Assembly: GCF_008831285.2 (NCBI RefSeq)
Contig: NC_045144.1
Location: 21,903,716-21,967,715, forward strand
Source: Nymphaea colorata
Taxonomy: Eukaryota; Streptophyta; Magnoliopsida; Nymphaeales; Nymphaeaceae
Direction of reading: 5' to 3'
DNA: 64,000 nucleotides
Positions 1 through 9,786 of this stretch are shown in pieces. Under the pieces are notes generated by a model that did not search any database, had not been told where the DNA came from, and worked only from the letters and a program-made list of their open reading frames with translations. A program made the position numbers and the translations under genes. Position 1 is the first letter of the stretch, and each line of letters opens with the position of its first letter.

Positions 1-1036
1 TCAAGGTGAAAAGGAACTGAATCCAATGGGATGGGAGGAATGGGAAGAGGAACGGAAGGTGACACCTGTTGTGGAGGACAAGAGGAGATATAATAAGGTT
101 GAGACTCAAAGAAGGTAACATCCGCACTGATAAATTCTTTATGAGTTAAGGGATCAAAACATTTGTAGCCTTTTTTATGAGAATGATAGCCAATGAAAAC
201 ACACTTGATGGACTGAGCTGCAAGTTTATCCCTGTGTGTGCCTAGAACATGAACAAAACACATACAACCAAACACCTTTGGAGGAAGGTGAAATAATGGT
301 CGATTGGGAAACATTCTTTGGATGGAAATTTCATTTTGAATAGCTGAGGATGGTAAACGATTGATCAGGTAACAAGCAAAAGTTATGGCATCTCCCCTAA
401 AACCCGCAGGGAGATGAGAGTGCAACATAGGAGTACGAGCCATGTCTAGAAGTTGGTGATGTTTTCTCTCAGCAACCCTATTTTGTTGGGACGTGTGAGG
501 ACATGTAAACTGTTGTCGAATACCATGATTGTGGTAAAATTGCCTTAAGTTGGAGGCTTTGAACTCTAAGGCATTATCAGTGCGAATGCATTTGACAATA
601 GAAGAAAATTGAGTCTTTATTTTTAGAATGAAATTTTTGAGAATACATATGACATCAGACCTCTCTTTCAAAACAAAAACACCCAACTGACTCTAGAATA
701 ATCATCAACAATGACTAGGTAATAACGAAACTTAGACCTACTAGCAGCCCGACTAGGCCCCCACACATCAACATGAAGAAGATCAAAAAGACTCTAACTG
801 GATGGACTTACACTTGAAGGAAAACTACTTCGAGTGTGTTTGCCAAGTTGACAAGCTTCACACTCAAAGGTGTCGTACATAGACATAAGGGAAGAACATG
901 ACGCACTTCGATGGAGAAGGATGACCCAACCGCAGGAGCCATTGATATGGAGTGGGTTTTTGAGACATAGAAATAGCTGTAGAATCCATAGATGTCGACA
1001 AAAGGTAGACTCTCCCTTGCTCATACCCTCCACCAA
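1..1036 (-). pseudogene. Copia-1 integrase (HHCC zinc-binding and catalytic core), partial
   Basis: The reverse strand encodes the end of the HHCC zinc-binding region (CEACQLGKHTRSSFPS, about 865-815), then the core opening LLHVDVWGPSR (about 790-740), and near base 110 the VTFFESQPYY motif that marks the linker to reverse transcriptase in plant Copia pol. The first half of the zinc finger (LGHPSPSKC) is in the preceding frame, so there is a frameshift near 865-900. In an active element this protein inserts cDNA into the host chromosome. Here it is non-functional and cut by the window edge. Confidence 0.85.
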
Positions 1037-2420
1037 TCATCTTTCCAGTTTGTAAGTCCTCAAATACACAAGAATTAGGGTCAAACATGACTTTACATGG
1101 CAAACTAGATGTTAGCTGTTGTACTGTCAATAGGTTTGTAGGAAACTCTGGAGTATATAAAACATTTGATAAACTTAATGAATGGGAGATTTTAACATCA
1201 CCACTTCCCATAATGGGAGAGAACCTACCATCGGCTAATTTAACAAACTGTGGCCGATCAAACTTGGTCAAGGAAGAGAACAAATGCGGCCGACTACAAA
1301 ACTGCCTTGAGGCACCTGAATCAATCATCCAAACTATACCTGGGTCGTGTGAAACTGAGGAAAGAGCAGAACCAACTATTCTAGACGAGGCAGAGACTAA
1401 TGTGGAAGATGAAGCAGCTCTTTGAGATAATATATGGTCATACTCTGCCTTATTCAGGCTAAGAGAGAAAGACTCAGATGTAGATGGATTCTCTCCAATG
1501 GCTGCTGCCTGAGCCATTCCCGTAGGAACTGAAGATGAAGTACCTCTACCTGTGGGAGTCTTAGACCCTCTTCCCTGTGAGCCTTCAGATGGTCGACCAT
1601 AGATATTCCAGCACCTGTCCACAAGATGACTGATTTTCCCATAATGGGTACAGTGAAATCTGCCACGTCCTCCGAACCCCCTACCTGTGCCCCTTCCTCT
1701 AGAGATAGAGGAAGAACTTGACCCATGCCCATTAGATGCAGCCGATGCTGATGTGGGTGTGTCACTGACAGAATGCGGTAGAGTAACCGCCAGACGACTT
1801 AGCCTATTACATGCCTCTGCCAAACCAGGGATATCACTCCCAGTGAGCATTTGTGTCTTTTCCACTGAATATTCTGGAGAAAGACTTGCCAAAAACTTGG
1901 AAACCATACTTTGCTCATAATGAGTCTTATAGCACGACGTACATGGAGGCCGAAAGGATTTTAGTCGCTCAAAAGTGGTCTTGACTGCTGCAAAATATTG
2001 GGGCAAACTCATATCACCCTATTGTAGTTTGTATAGTTCTTCCTCTACCTGGAATACCTTGCTCATATTCTTGTCATGTGAATAAGTCTCACGTAAAAAA
2101 TCCCACATCTCCTGAGCAGTAGTATAATAGGCAATGGTAGGAGAAATAGAAGAGTCCACACTACTCATGATCCAAGACATAACCATGTTGTTATCCTCTT
2201 CCCACGAAGCATACTTTCCAGTCTTGATAACTGGTTCATCTTCCTCAAGTAAATATTTTTTTCGATGTCTAGTGACTGACATCATGAATGACCTCGACCA
2301 GATTTCATAATTAAGACCATCCAATTTAACTGTAGAACCGTATGAGAATGGATTGCCCCCAATTTTAAAATCATGAGAGAAATCAGGTTTGAGATTTTCA
2401 GCCATTGTAAATCTGTCCAC
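864..2420 (-). pseudogene. Copia-1 gag and protease, split by an in-frame stop
   Basis: The N-terminal part (2420-2019) is a plant Copia capsid domain with the LDGLNYEIWS motif and a W..L...Y segment. It ends at TAG (2021-2019), yet the same frame continues as GDMSLPQYFAAVKTTFERL, so one stop, probably CAG to TAG, splits gag. Downstream come a Gly/Ser/Arg-rich linker and a zinc knuckle with its second Cys changed to Tyr (CTHYGKISHLVDRC). The aspartic protease keeps IDSGAS, followed by LADG, a GAG-pre-integrase stretch and the start of the integrase zinc finger. The knuckle change and the stop both suggest decay after insertion. The role would have been capsid formation and polyprotein cleavage. 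Confidence 0.9.
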
Positions 2421-2549
2421 AATAGTTCAGCCGAAAGAGAATATATAGAGCAGAATAAGGCTGATAAAAAAAAACAAGGACTAGTGCGACAGTAAAAAAA
2501 ATTTTGTGTAGATGAGCAGCAGTTCTTCCAAATAAAATATAAATAACCA

Positions 2550-2789
2550 CACAGCAGGTTGCTGTCCATGGCTCACTCCACGACTACAAAATACACAGCA
2601 GGTTGCTGTCCATGGCTGATAGCCACTCCACGACTACAAAATAAATTCACTCATGTGTAGATGGGCAGTGCTTCTTCCCACACAGCAGATTTCTGTCCAG
2701 ACAACAGCCACACCACGATTACCAAAAATGATTCTACTCACGTTTAGATGCGCAGCACTTCTTCCCACACAGCAGATTGCTGTCCACCA
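2550..2789. repeat. Degenerate tandem repeats in Copia-1 leader
   Basis: The 20-base word ACACAGCAGGTTGCTGTCCA, or close variants, recurs near 2550, 2593, 2680 and 2767. Copies are separated by related text (CCACTCCACGACTACAAAA, and TAGATG.GCAG.ACTTCTTCCC). Spacings of about 43 and 87 suggest a basic unit of about 43 bp that has partly doubled. It lies between the primer-binding site and the gag start, so it is 5' leader. Confidence 0.75.
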
Positions 2790-3103
2790 CTGATGACGAC
2801 TTCTGCATCAGCATCCACGACTCCTCAACCAGCAGTTCTTCATTTGGCTGCTCCACCATCTTATGTCAATCCATAAGATATTAAAAGACGCAGACTCCCA
2901 CATAGCTGCGCCATCCACAGTTGGAGTCTATTCACGCATATTTCTGAGCGTGGACAGACTCCTTCCCACGCTCCTTGCTGATGTTGCCGACCAGAACAGA
3001 TGAAGGAAGAGAGGAGAGAGGAGAGAGGAGAGAGGAGGGAGAGCGATTGCCGAAGAGGAGAAGGTTGCTGAAAGTTTCACAGTCGCCAGTGGTAACTTCC
3101 CCT

Positions 3104-3115
3104 GCTCTGATACCA
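3104..3115 (-). other. Primer-binding site of Copia-1 (initiator tRNA-Met)
   Basis: On the minus strand this reads TGGTATCAGAGC, the complement of the 3' end of plant initiator methionine tRNA and the usual Copia primer site. It directly follows a CA-ending segment (GCAACA), which places the inner edge of the 5' LTR at 3116. Confidence 0.9.
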
Positions 3116-3239
3116 TGTTGCGAGAGATCAAGAGAGACGAGGAGAGGGAGAGAGAGAGAGAGAAAACTGCACGATATAATTCATTAAGCTGCCCACTTCT
3201 CACGTTAAATGAGAATTAGGGTAAAAAGAAGAAATTACA
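3116..3239 (-). repeat. Putative short 5' LTR of Copia-1
   Basis: Minus-strand text runs from TGTAATTTC (3239) to CTCGCAACA (3116), giving TG...CA termini, 124 bp, with an internal CT run. The inner edge is fixed by the primer-binding site. The outer edge is inferred from the TG and from the abrupt return to Copia-2 integrase just beyond it. The matching 3' LTR is outside the window, so the length is not verified. Confidence 0.55.
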
Positions 3240-3790
3240 AAAATAGTCCAAGACTGGAAGCACTATTAATAAAAGCTGTTAAAACACCTTTTAAATATTC
3301 AAAACACCACCTATTATAAATGTTATTCAACTGAGGGGTATAGCTACACGATGTCTGATGAACAATCTCCCTTTTTCGAAGGAAATCCTCTACAACTTGA
3401 CACACATACTCACGACCATTATCAAACCGAAAGGTCTTAACAGACCCACCATATTTGGTCTCCACAAGAAGAATGAGGGTCTCTATGACACGAGGCACTT
3501 CACTACGATCTTTCAGCAAATAAACAAAGGTACTCCTTGAGTAATCATCTATAAAAGTTATAAAATATTGAAAACCACAATGGGTATGAATTCTCGAAGG
3601 CCCCCACACATCAGAAAGGATCAAGGAAAAAACTTCATTAGCACGACTATTGGAAACAGGGTATGAAGCCCTAACATGTTTAGCAAACTAACATACATCA
3701 CAACAAGATATCATAGATATTTCCAAACTAGAACATAAATCTGGAAATAACTGTTTTAAAATCCCAAACGGGAGATGCCCCAAGCATTCA
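3235..3790 (-). pseudogene. Copia-2 integrase core, partial
   Basis: Minus-strand translation gives the zinc-finger end CDVC*FAKHVRASYP, then LSDVWGPSR, FIDDYSRS and DNGREYV. The last two carry the first two acidic residues of the D,D,E catalytic triad. A TAG at 3690-3688 stands where Gln is expected (CQFAKH), matching a CAG to TAG change. Downstream sequence (YTPQLNNI) is degenerate, and the frame ends at 3235 at the junction with the Copia-1 LTR. Confidence 0.85.
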
Positions 3791-4255
3791 TGCCAATACA
3801 AAAAATGATTGAAGACAATCTTCTCTCTTCTTCTCTGTCATGTTAACTGCTGTCATAAGAGCTGTGGCGACACAGATGGAAAGTCGATATAAGCCTTCAG
3901 ACACCAAACCAATCCCAATCCTCTTCTCTATCACCAAGTCCTGCAAAACACAACGATTTGTAGAGAATATGAGTTCACAATTCAATTCCTTTGTAATCTT
4001 GCGGACAAACAAAAGATTCAAGGGAAGATGAGGAACATGTAAGACACCATGCACAAAAAACTTGTTCAACAAAGAAAGACTCCCTTTTCCTGCCACAGAG
4101 ATAAAGGAACCATCGGCAAGAGAAACACGTTCCTTCCTTGATGACAACTTGTACTCATGAAAGAGTTTAAGATTGTCAGTCATGTGATGTGTGGCACCAC
4201 TATCAACAATCCATTCTCCCATACAAGAATTACCTTTTTCGCTAGAGATGACCAA
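3788..4255 (-). pseudogene. Copia-2 aspartic protease and GAG-pre-integrase region
   Basis: The reading frame begins near EWIVDSGATHHMTDN, carrying the catalytic Asp of the retroviral-type protease with the usual ATHHMT continuation, then VSLADGS and VLHVPHLPLNLLFV, both standard in plant Copia polyproteins. The end of the frame leads towards the HHCC segment at about 3700. In an active element this would cleave the polyprotein. It is separated from gag by a stop or frame change near 4256, so it is not expressed as part of an intact polyprotein. Confidence 0.85.
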
Positions 4256-5270
4256 AGCATGGTTAACCTTTCACATCATCTGACACTTCGGCCTGACCAA
4301 CATCAATCTTACTTAGATAAGCACGAAGCTCACGAATTTGTTCAGCAGAGATAGGTTTTCCCTCCACTAAAGTTGATAGCATCAGAACTAGATTTCTTCC
4401 CAATAGAAGGTCTCCCTCGACTATTCTTCTTTTCTGGATGGAGATCCCAACAAAAATCCATAGTATGACCAGTCTTCTTGCAGTGAGTGCACTTGCGAGG
4501 AGGTCGGGCAACTCCTACAGGGCCACGGCTAACAAGGGCAGACCTCTCATTATATGAGATGTGATCCCCCTTTTTCTAGTAATAACAAGGCATCTTTGCT
4601 CCTCAGCCTCTACACAGGAATAAACATCTTCAATACTAAGCAGTTCTTCATAATTAAGGATTTGACTTTGTATACCCTCAAAGTCATCATTCAAGCCTGC
4701 TAAAAATAGGAACACCTTATTCTTCCATTCCTTGGCTAAATGACGCACCTGATCTTGGGGACAATCCCACATATCATCAGAATAGTATTCAAGTTCCTCC
4801 CATTTAGTTTTTAAGGCTGCATAGAAATCTGCAACAGAGTGTTCACCTTGCCGTAGAGAATAGACATCCTTCATCAACTGATACAATCGAACATCTTTCT
4901 TCTTCTGGCCATACATCTGTTCAAGTATAACCCACATATCTCTCGTAGTCCTCTTGCGAAGAATGAGGGACTGAATCTCGGGGGACACAGAGTTGACAAT
5001 CCAAGTTTTAACTTGGTTGTCCTCAAGAAACCATGTGTCCCAAGCAACATTCGTCTCAGTTGGTTCAATCTTTCTCCTGTTTATATAAGCAATTCTGCCT
5101 CGACCTGCGATCCCCATGGTGATGGCAGCAGACCACTGAAGGTAGTTTTCTTTGGTAAGGTGAATAGTAGTAACTTGAACTGGAATATTTTCAGTTCTAG
5201 AGGCCCCAACGTCAGCATGGTCTATATTGACCATAGAAGAAGACGATTCTGCCATGATCAAGATCAGCAT
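4256..5270 (-). pseudogene. Copia-2 gag with zinc knuckle, frameshifted
   Basis: The frame from 5270 to 4515 carries a plant Copia capsid (KENYLQWSAAITMGI, WVILEQMYGQ, FLAGLNDDFEGIQSQIL). The zinc knuckle CTHCKKTGHTMDFC is intact as C-x2-C-x4-H-x4-C but lies in another frame at about 4484-4440. The two join if one base is removed from a homopolymer run near 4568-4578 (AAAAAGGGGG on the minus strand), so gag carries a single frameshift. Otherwise this gag is well preserved. The product would be the capsid protein of virus-like particles. Confidence 0.85.
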
Positions 5271-5769
5271 TGCAGAAAAACATGGAGAAGCAAAAACAGT
5301 TGTGCAGGAAGGCAGCGGGCATGACAGTGGGAGGTGACCTCTGGCTCCGATAGTGGCTGGAAGGAGAGGCAGATGATGCAGGGAGCACGGGTGGCAGCGC
5401 TAAGCAGATTAGGCGACTGCTGGAGACAGGCATCAACAGGGAGCAGCGACAGAGAACCGGCAACAGTCAATGGTGAGCAGTGGCAGGGAACAACAGGAAG
5501 CAGCAGTCGACAACAGAGCTCCACAGGCTTCACGGGGCGACACAGACAGCCTTCAAACTGTCAGGTGTGAGAGCAATAGATGCCAGAACTTCACGGCGAT
5601 CAGTACCCGACAGAGCAGAAGCTGGGCAGAGCAGAAAGCTGGGCTACATAGTAGAAGGTTGGGCGATGCAGAGGACGACGGAGCAGAAGGTCGATCGATG
5701 CTGAGGGCGATGGAGCAGGAGCTAGGCAACGCTAAGGGCAATGGAGCAAAGGCTAGACGACGACCGTAG

Positions 5770-5890
5770 GGTCTGGCTGTCGGGCTGGACAGCAATGGCA
5801 AGGGCAAGGTCAGATGTCAGGCTGGATGGCAATGGCAGGGCAAGATCGGGCGTCGGGCTGCACAGCGATGGCAGGGCAAGGTCAGGCGTC
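5770..5890. repeat. Tandem repeat, about 36-37 bp, in Copia-2 leader
   Basis: Three consecutive copies of a unit built on GGCTGGACAGCAATGGCA followed by GGGCAAGGTCAG occur within a GC-rich leader (about 5330-5970) that has other looser repeats (GGGCGATG, GAGCAGAAG). The leader has several overlapping open frames on both strands. None resembles a known protein, and repetitive composition explains them. Confidence 0.7.
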
Positions 5891-6172
5891 TGGAGGTGTT
5901 GTGGACGACTGACGAGCGACCGGGAGCATCGGGCGGACAACATATGCTCGAGTCAGAGGTAGGCGATGACGACCCATGGACGCTGGAACTTGAACAACAG
6001 GAGGGTGCAAGGAACAGTAACCAGTGGGCAGACCGCAGAACCTCCACCAGAACTCCACGGCGGCAGACGATCACCACTCAAATGGTGATAAGGAATCCTC
6101 TGTCCAAACAGAACAGTAACAACACGATCTCTTCCCCAACATGACCACAATCGAAAACTCAGAACCAACTCG

Positions 6173-6184
6173 GCTCTGATACCA
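6173..6184 (-). other. Primer-binding site of Copia-2 (initiator tRNA-Met)
   Basis: The minus strand reads TGGTATCAGAGC immediately after the LTR end (TCTACA). This is the standard initiator tRNA-Met site and marks the inner edge of the 5' LTR at 6185. Confidence 0.9.
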
Positions 6185-6600
6185 TGTAGAAACAATAAAA
6201 ACAAGTAGAACGATGAACAAACACAGATGTAACGTGGAAAACCCTTCAATAGAGGGAAAAAACCACAGGTGAGGAGGACTGGTGCCCACTAGCAACCACA
6301 CACTCTCTCTCTTATATTTTCATTTTTACACATGTTAAATAGGGCCAACAGTAACACACTGGATCGGGTCCAGATCTAGACCAGAATATGCGACCCAAAT
6401 ATAACATATGTCCATAGACTGCATGCTATAGTACCCAGGTCGATTCTTGTCAACATGGTTACCTCCCCCAAACAGGGGTGTCCATGTCACATAGATTTTA
6501 GTTGTATTATCAACAACGAGCCAAACACAATCATGTGATAGCCTTCTCCCATTGAAGTGTTGTACTTGAATTCCTTGTGTAATTTCCACAAGCTCACTTT
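6185..6600 (-). repeat. 5' LTR of Copia-2 (outer boundary uncertain)
   Basis: The plus strand starts TGTAGAAACAATAAAAAC and goes on with ACGTGGAAAACCCTTCAATAG, a text familiar from LTRs of one widespread group of plant Copia elements. The inner end is fixed by the primer-binding site. No terminal pair or target duplication could be tested because the 3' LTR is outside the window, so 6600 is only a guess. Confidence 0.6.
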
Positions 6601-7727
6601 CAAATAAAATGGTTTTGGCTTTGATTTCTCCTCAGGCAAAATATACTATCTTCCATATCTCTTGTTGAAAATAGGTTGGGAGCTTGAGAATGTACAGGAC
6701 ATTTACAACACTTGTATGTAAAAGCTTTTCATTTTCAGTCATTTTTGTCCTACAATGATACAACCAAATATAAAGGATGTCCTTCCAATAATTCAACAAA
6801 ATCTTGTTGGAATTCCTTAAAATTGTATAATATTCACAAACATAAGTAATCACGTAAGGCACTCAAAAGTCTCTTCACAAGGAAGAAAAGAAAGGAGAAT
6901 GAAAAAAAAAAAAACCATGAAAATGGCTTCACAAGCAACACACCTTAGGAGATCAGGTTTCCCCTATCTACATGCAACAAATGCAAAGGGGGCACTAGCT
7001 GTTGGTTAGCTCCCTTGGCAAAAAAAAACTAGCTGCTGGGGACTAGCCAATGGCTAGTTCATCTGCAATTTTAGCAGCGGAAAGAAAAACCGCAAAAAAC
7101 AAAAAAAAAAGAAATAAGAAAAAAATGAAAAATGTGATCTTGAGAGCCTACTAAAAAGATCTCATAGAACAACACGTTGGAAATGATACAACACAAACAA
7201 TATTTATCAGCCAACCAATGATATATAGCAAGAGGAGAAAGAAAGATGAAGGAAGAATAGAGGAAGAATAAAGGAGGAAACAAAAGCAGAGGAGGAAAAA
7301 ATATAAGGGAAAAATAATGAAAAGAAGGAAAAAAAAAGTAAGAGAAAATGCAAGTTGGTATCACTATCTCCTTGATGGATGGGGATTGAAGATTATAGCC
7401 CAGTCCCACAAGTGCCAATGTTAGAATGTTTAAAGGGGAATGCTAATTCATCACTGGTTGACCCTTTTCTTTTGCACATTTTTAATTAAAAGAAATCAAA
7501 ATTTTGTTAAAAAAAAAGTTTTGACCCTTATTGGACCAAATGAAATAGAGTGTGAGCCTTACCTGTGAGGTGAGCTTGATAATGATGTGTGCCTTGTAGT
7601 GTGATGAAGCTCACATCTATTTATGCCTGTTTACTGGTTTTTTTAGCATTTTTAGTGTGTCCTAGGTATTGGACATGCTCTTTGTGATATATGTGTGTGT
7701 GTGTATATATAGAGAGATAGAGAGAGA
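6601..7727. other. Non-coding AT-rich stretch
   Basis: No convincing exon was found. Small open frames on both strands lack any recognisable motif. A locally repeated phrase (AGCTGTTGGTTAGCTCCC and CAATGGCTAGTTCAT, about 6987-7060) and a purine-rich run (7220-7350) are the only visible features. Confidence 0.5.
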
Positions 7728-7950
7728 TAGAATGGTGACTTTGGCTATCCAGTCACCCAGCACTCCAATCAGGGCCTTGACATTTTCCTTTTTTCTTTTA
7801 TTTTCCCGAGCCCTTACGGCTTCCCCATTCGTGTTGCTGGTGGGCTTCCCTTCCCTGTACTGAAGATTAAACAAAAAAGTTCAAGGCCATCCATTTGAAG
7901 TGATAAGATGACTTTGATTGGAGTGCTGAGTGACTCTAGCTATCTAGAGT
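7728..7950. mobile_element. Foldback (inverted-repeat) MITE-like element, copy 1
   Basis: The left arm AATGGTGACTTTGGCTATCC, then AGTCACCCAGCACTCCAATC, is answered by a right arm at about 7912-7950 containing GATTGGAGTGCTGAGTGACT, its near-perfect reverse complement. The outer left edge adjoins a GT/TA/GA microsatellite (7687-7727). There is no coding capacity. No target duplication was identified, so the superfamily is unknown. Confidence 0.6.
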
Positions 7951-8310
7951 CACCCAACGCTCCAATCAGGGCTGTCCATTAGGCTTTTCTTTTTGTTTTC
8001 CTTTTTTTTTTTTCAATCTCCCTCTACCCTTCAGGTAGAAGGAAGGAGGCCACAACGGCTCCCCTCATATTGTAGCCAGCGGGCTTGCCAGGGCTCCATT
8101 GGGCAATGCTGCCTGGCAGAGCCCCATTGGGCCCACTAGTGACAGGAGGTGGGAAGCCACTGGGGCTCCCCTTCCCTCTATAGTAGTAGAGGAAGGTTGA
8201 GAAAAAAAAAAAAAAAGGCTGTCTATCTGATGCAGTCGGACGGTCCTGATTGAAGTCCTGTGTGATTCTGGATAGTTGGAGTTGTTGTCAACAATGGAGA
8301 AGAGAGAGGG

Positions 8311-8346
<36 letters not shown>

Positions 8347-8528
8347 AAACTGTCGTACTTTATTGCTAACCCTAATCTCTTATTTAAAGAGAGAATAGGG
8401 GTCGGCTGGAGTCTTTACACATCAGAGACACATAAAGATGTAAATGACTAAAGAAGACTCCAACTTTTAAATAATCAAAAACCTGCCAAACTTAAACATA
8501 AACTTTCTAATTTCAACAGGAGTCACCA
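7935..8528. mobile_element. Foldback element, copy 2, containing a solo LTR
   Basis: It starts back-to-back with copy 1 (AGAGTCACCCAACGCTCCAA at about 7946) and ends in a reverse-complement arm at 8244-8282 plus 8519-8528 (GTCCTGATTGAAGTCC, then GATAGTTGGAGTCACCATT). The right arm is interrupted by the Copia solo LTR at 8283-8518. The internal part (8030-8190) is a GC-richer, non-coding text rich in GGGCTCC and CCATTGGGC. The outer right edge again meets an AT microsatellite (8536-8551). Confidence 0.6.
8283..8518 (-). mobile_element. Copia-type solo LTR with perfect 5-bp target duplication
   Basis: The 236-bp segment begins TGTTGTCAACA and ends TTTCAACA. It is flanked by GGAGT at 8278-8282 and GGAGT at 8519-8523. 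It carries a long GA run on the plus strand. Orientation is tentatively minus, because the minus strand ends GACAACA after a CT tract, as in the Copia-1 LTR. Removing it and one GGAGT restores the arm of the surrounding foldback element. A solo LTR arises by recombination between the two LTRs of a full element. Confidence 0.85.
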
Positions 8529-9786
8529 TTCCTCATTATATATATATATACTTGTCACACCTACACTTCATGCATTCATGTGCCATTGGTTTGTTGTTTT
8601 AAAGAAAAAATTCCTACAGAGTGGAATAGTGAACTAAGTGATGGAGATAAGACAAAAAAGGAGTTCATCCTTTATGTGGCAGATGTATAAAAGCAGATGA
8701 AAGACCCTTTTGGATAAGCTTGCCTCTAGATCATGAAGTACAAATAAGCTGTAAACAGCTTAACAAAACAAAGCACATGTTTAGTCAAGACTATGACTGA
8801 AATAATTGTCTCAGAAAATGTTAGGATTTTTTATTTTCATGAAAAATAAATTTTGGTACAATCTTAATGATCTTTCAGTACATTTGTCATAAACTCAAAA
8901 ATAAATGCTTTGCTAATGTTCTATGCACACAAGCTTTTAGTGGAAACCAAATAATGCAGCAACAGAAGAAAATAATGAATTCATTATAGCCACAAATATT
9001 GCGATATAAACCAAAAAAATAATAAAAACAAAAAAGAAAGAAAAAATCATGATATTTTGAGTAAAACGTCAAAAATTATTTATCATGATTTTTCCATTTT
9101 TTTCAGTTTCTGTTTTCATTTTTTTCAACTTTTGTTTCATTGTTTTATTTCCTCTTGTTTTAGGTATTTAATGTGACCTTGTAGATGCAATATGATGTTT
9201 ATTCCTTTCTGATTTTTGTCATTAACTAGATGATTTTTTATGTCTTAGTAGTTTCACATTTATTGTATACATTTTGATTTTTTTATGTTTTTTTTTTAAA
9301 TCTCCAAGATTTTTTCAAAAGAAAAGCGGCTTTGCCAAAAAATACCCAAGAAAACCTTCCCAATAAAAATTCGAGAATGATATTTATTCCTATGGAAATG
9401 GAATTTGTTCAGTTAACCACTGTTACTGTATCTGCTATTATAACTGTTTGTGTCCCTGTTTTGTTTGTTTCTTGTTAGAGTGATCTGTTTAACTACCAAA
9501 ACATTAAGCTACTATATAAATAACCATTTTTCTTCAGATGACTGAAAGAGATATCTTTGTTGAATCTTAGAGCTGCTTTGTTGAAAATTGGCCATGTCTT
9601 CAAGATCTTTTAGTGTAGATAAATATGCTTCCTTTTTCATTCATCATGTCTTTCTTAGATATCTTTTCACCAAATACAGTTTGTTCATCTTTATAACATG
9701 GACAAATTAAATAAGCCTGTGATGTTTACAGTTCCTTCTTTTTCTTTTTTAATGCTGACTTCACTTTTTGTCTTTTGCTCTTGCAG
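8529..9786. other. Non-coding AT-rich region upstream of first visible exon
   Basis: An AT microsatellite lies at 8536-8551, followed by AT-rich sequence with long T runs. No exon with flanking splice sites that would extend the gene at 9787 was found. A short ATG frame starts at about 9594 (MSSRSFSVDKY), but it has no supporting donor site. Confidence 0.4.

Larger units (their letters stand above)
1..3239 (-). mobile_element. Ty1/Copia LTR retrotransposon (Copia-1), truncated by window edge
   Basis: Read on the minus strand the order is 5' LTR (3239-3116), primer-binding site (3115-3104), leader, gag (from 2420), protease, GAG-pre-integrase and integrase, running off the window at base 1. 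Protease lying before integrase, and the integrase tail followed by VTFFES, are the plant Copia arrangement. Reverse transcriptase, RNase H and the 3' LTR would lie left of base 1 and are not visible. The copy is dead: an in-frame stop splits gag and a frame change splits integrase. It lies against, and probably inside, a second Copia element at 3240. Confidence 0.9.
3240..6600 (-). mobile_element. Second Ty1/Copia retrotransposon (Copia-2), left part missing
   Basis: The minus-strand order is 5' LTR (from about 6600 to 6185), primer-binding site (6184-6173), a GC-rich repetitive leader, gag, protease and integrase. Integrase stops at the Copia-1 LTR edge near 3240; reverse transcriptase and RNase H are absent from the window. 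The simplest explanation is that Copia-1 inserted into Copia-2 and the remainder lies left of base 1. Several stops and frameshifts make it non-functional. The outer end of the LTR was not located, so 6600 is approximate. Confidence 0.85.

Noticed and set aside
870-1425. Plus-strand open frames over Copia-1
   Set aside because: They are antisense to the gag-protease frame, which has clear motifs.
5013-6144. Several plus- and minus-strand frames of 60-103 codons in the Copia-2 leader
   Set aside because: GC-rich tandem repeats keep many frames open; no protein similarity recognised.
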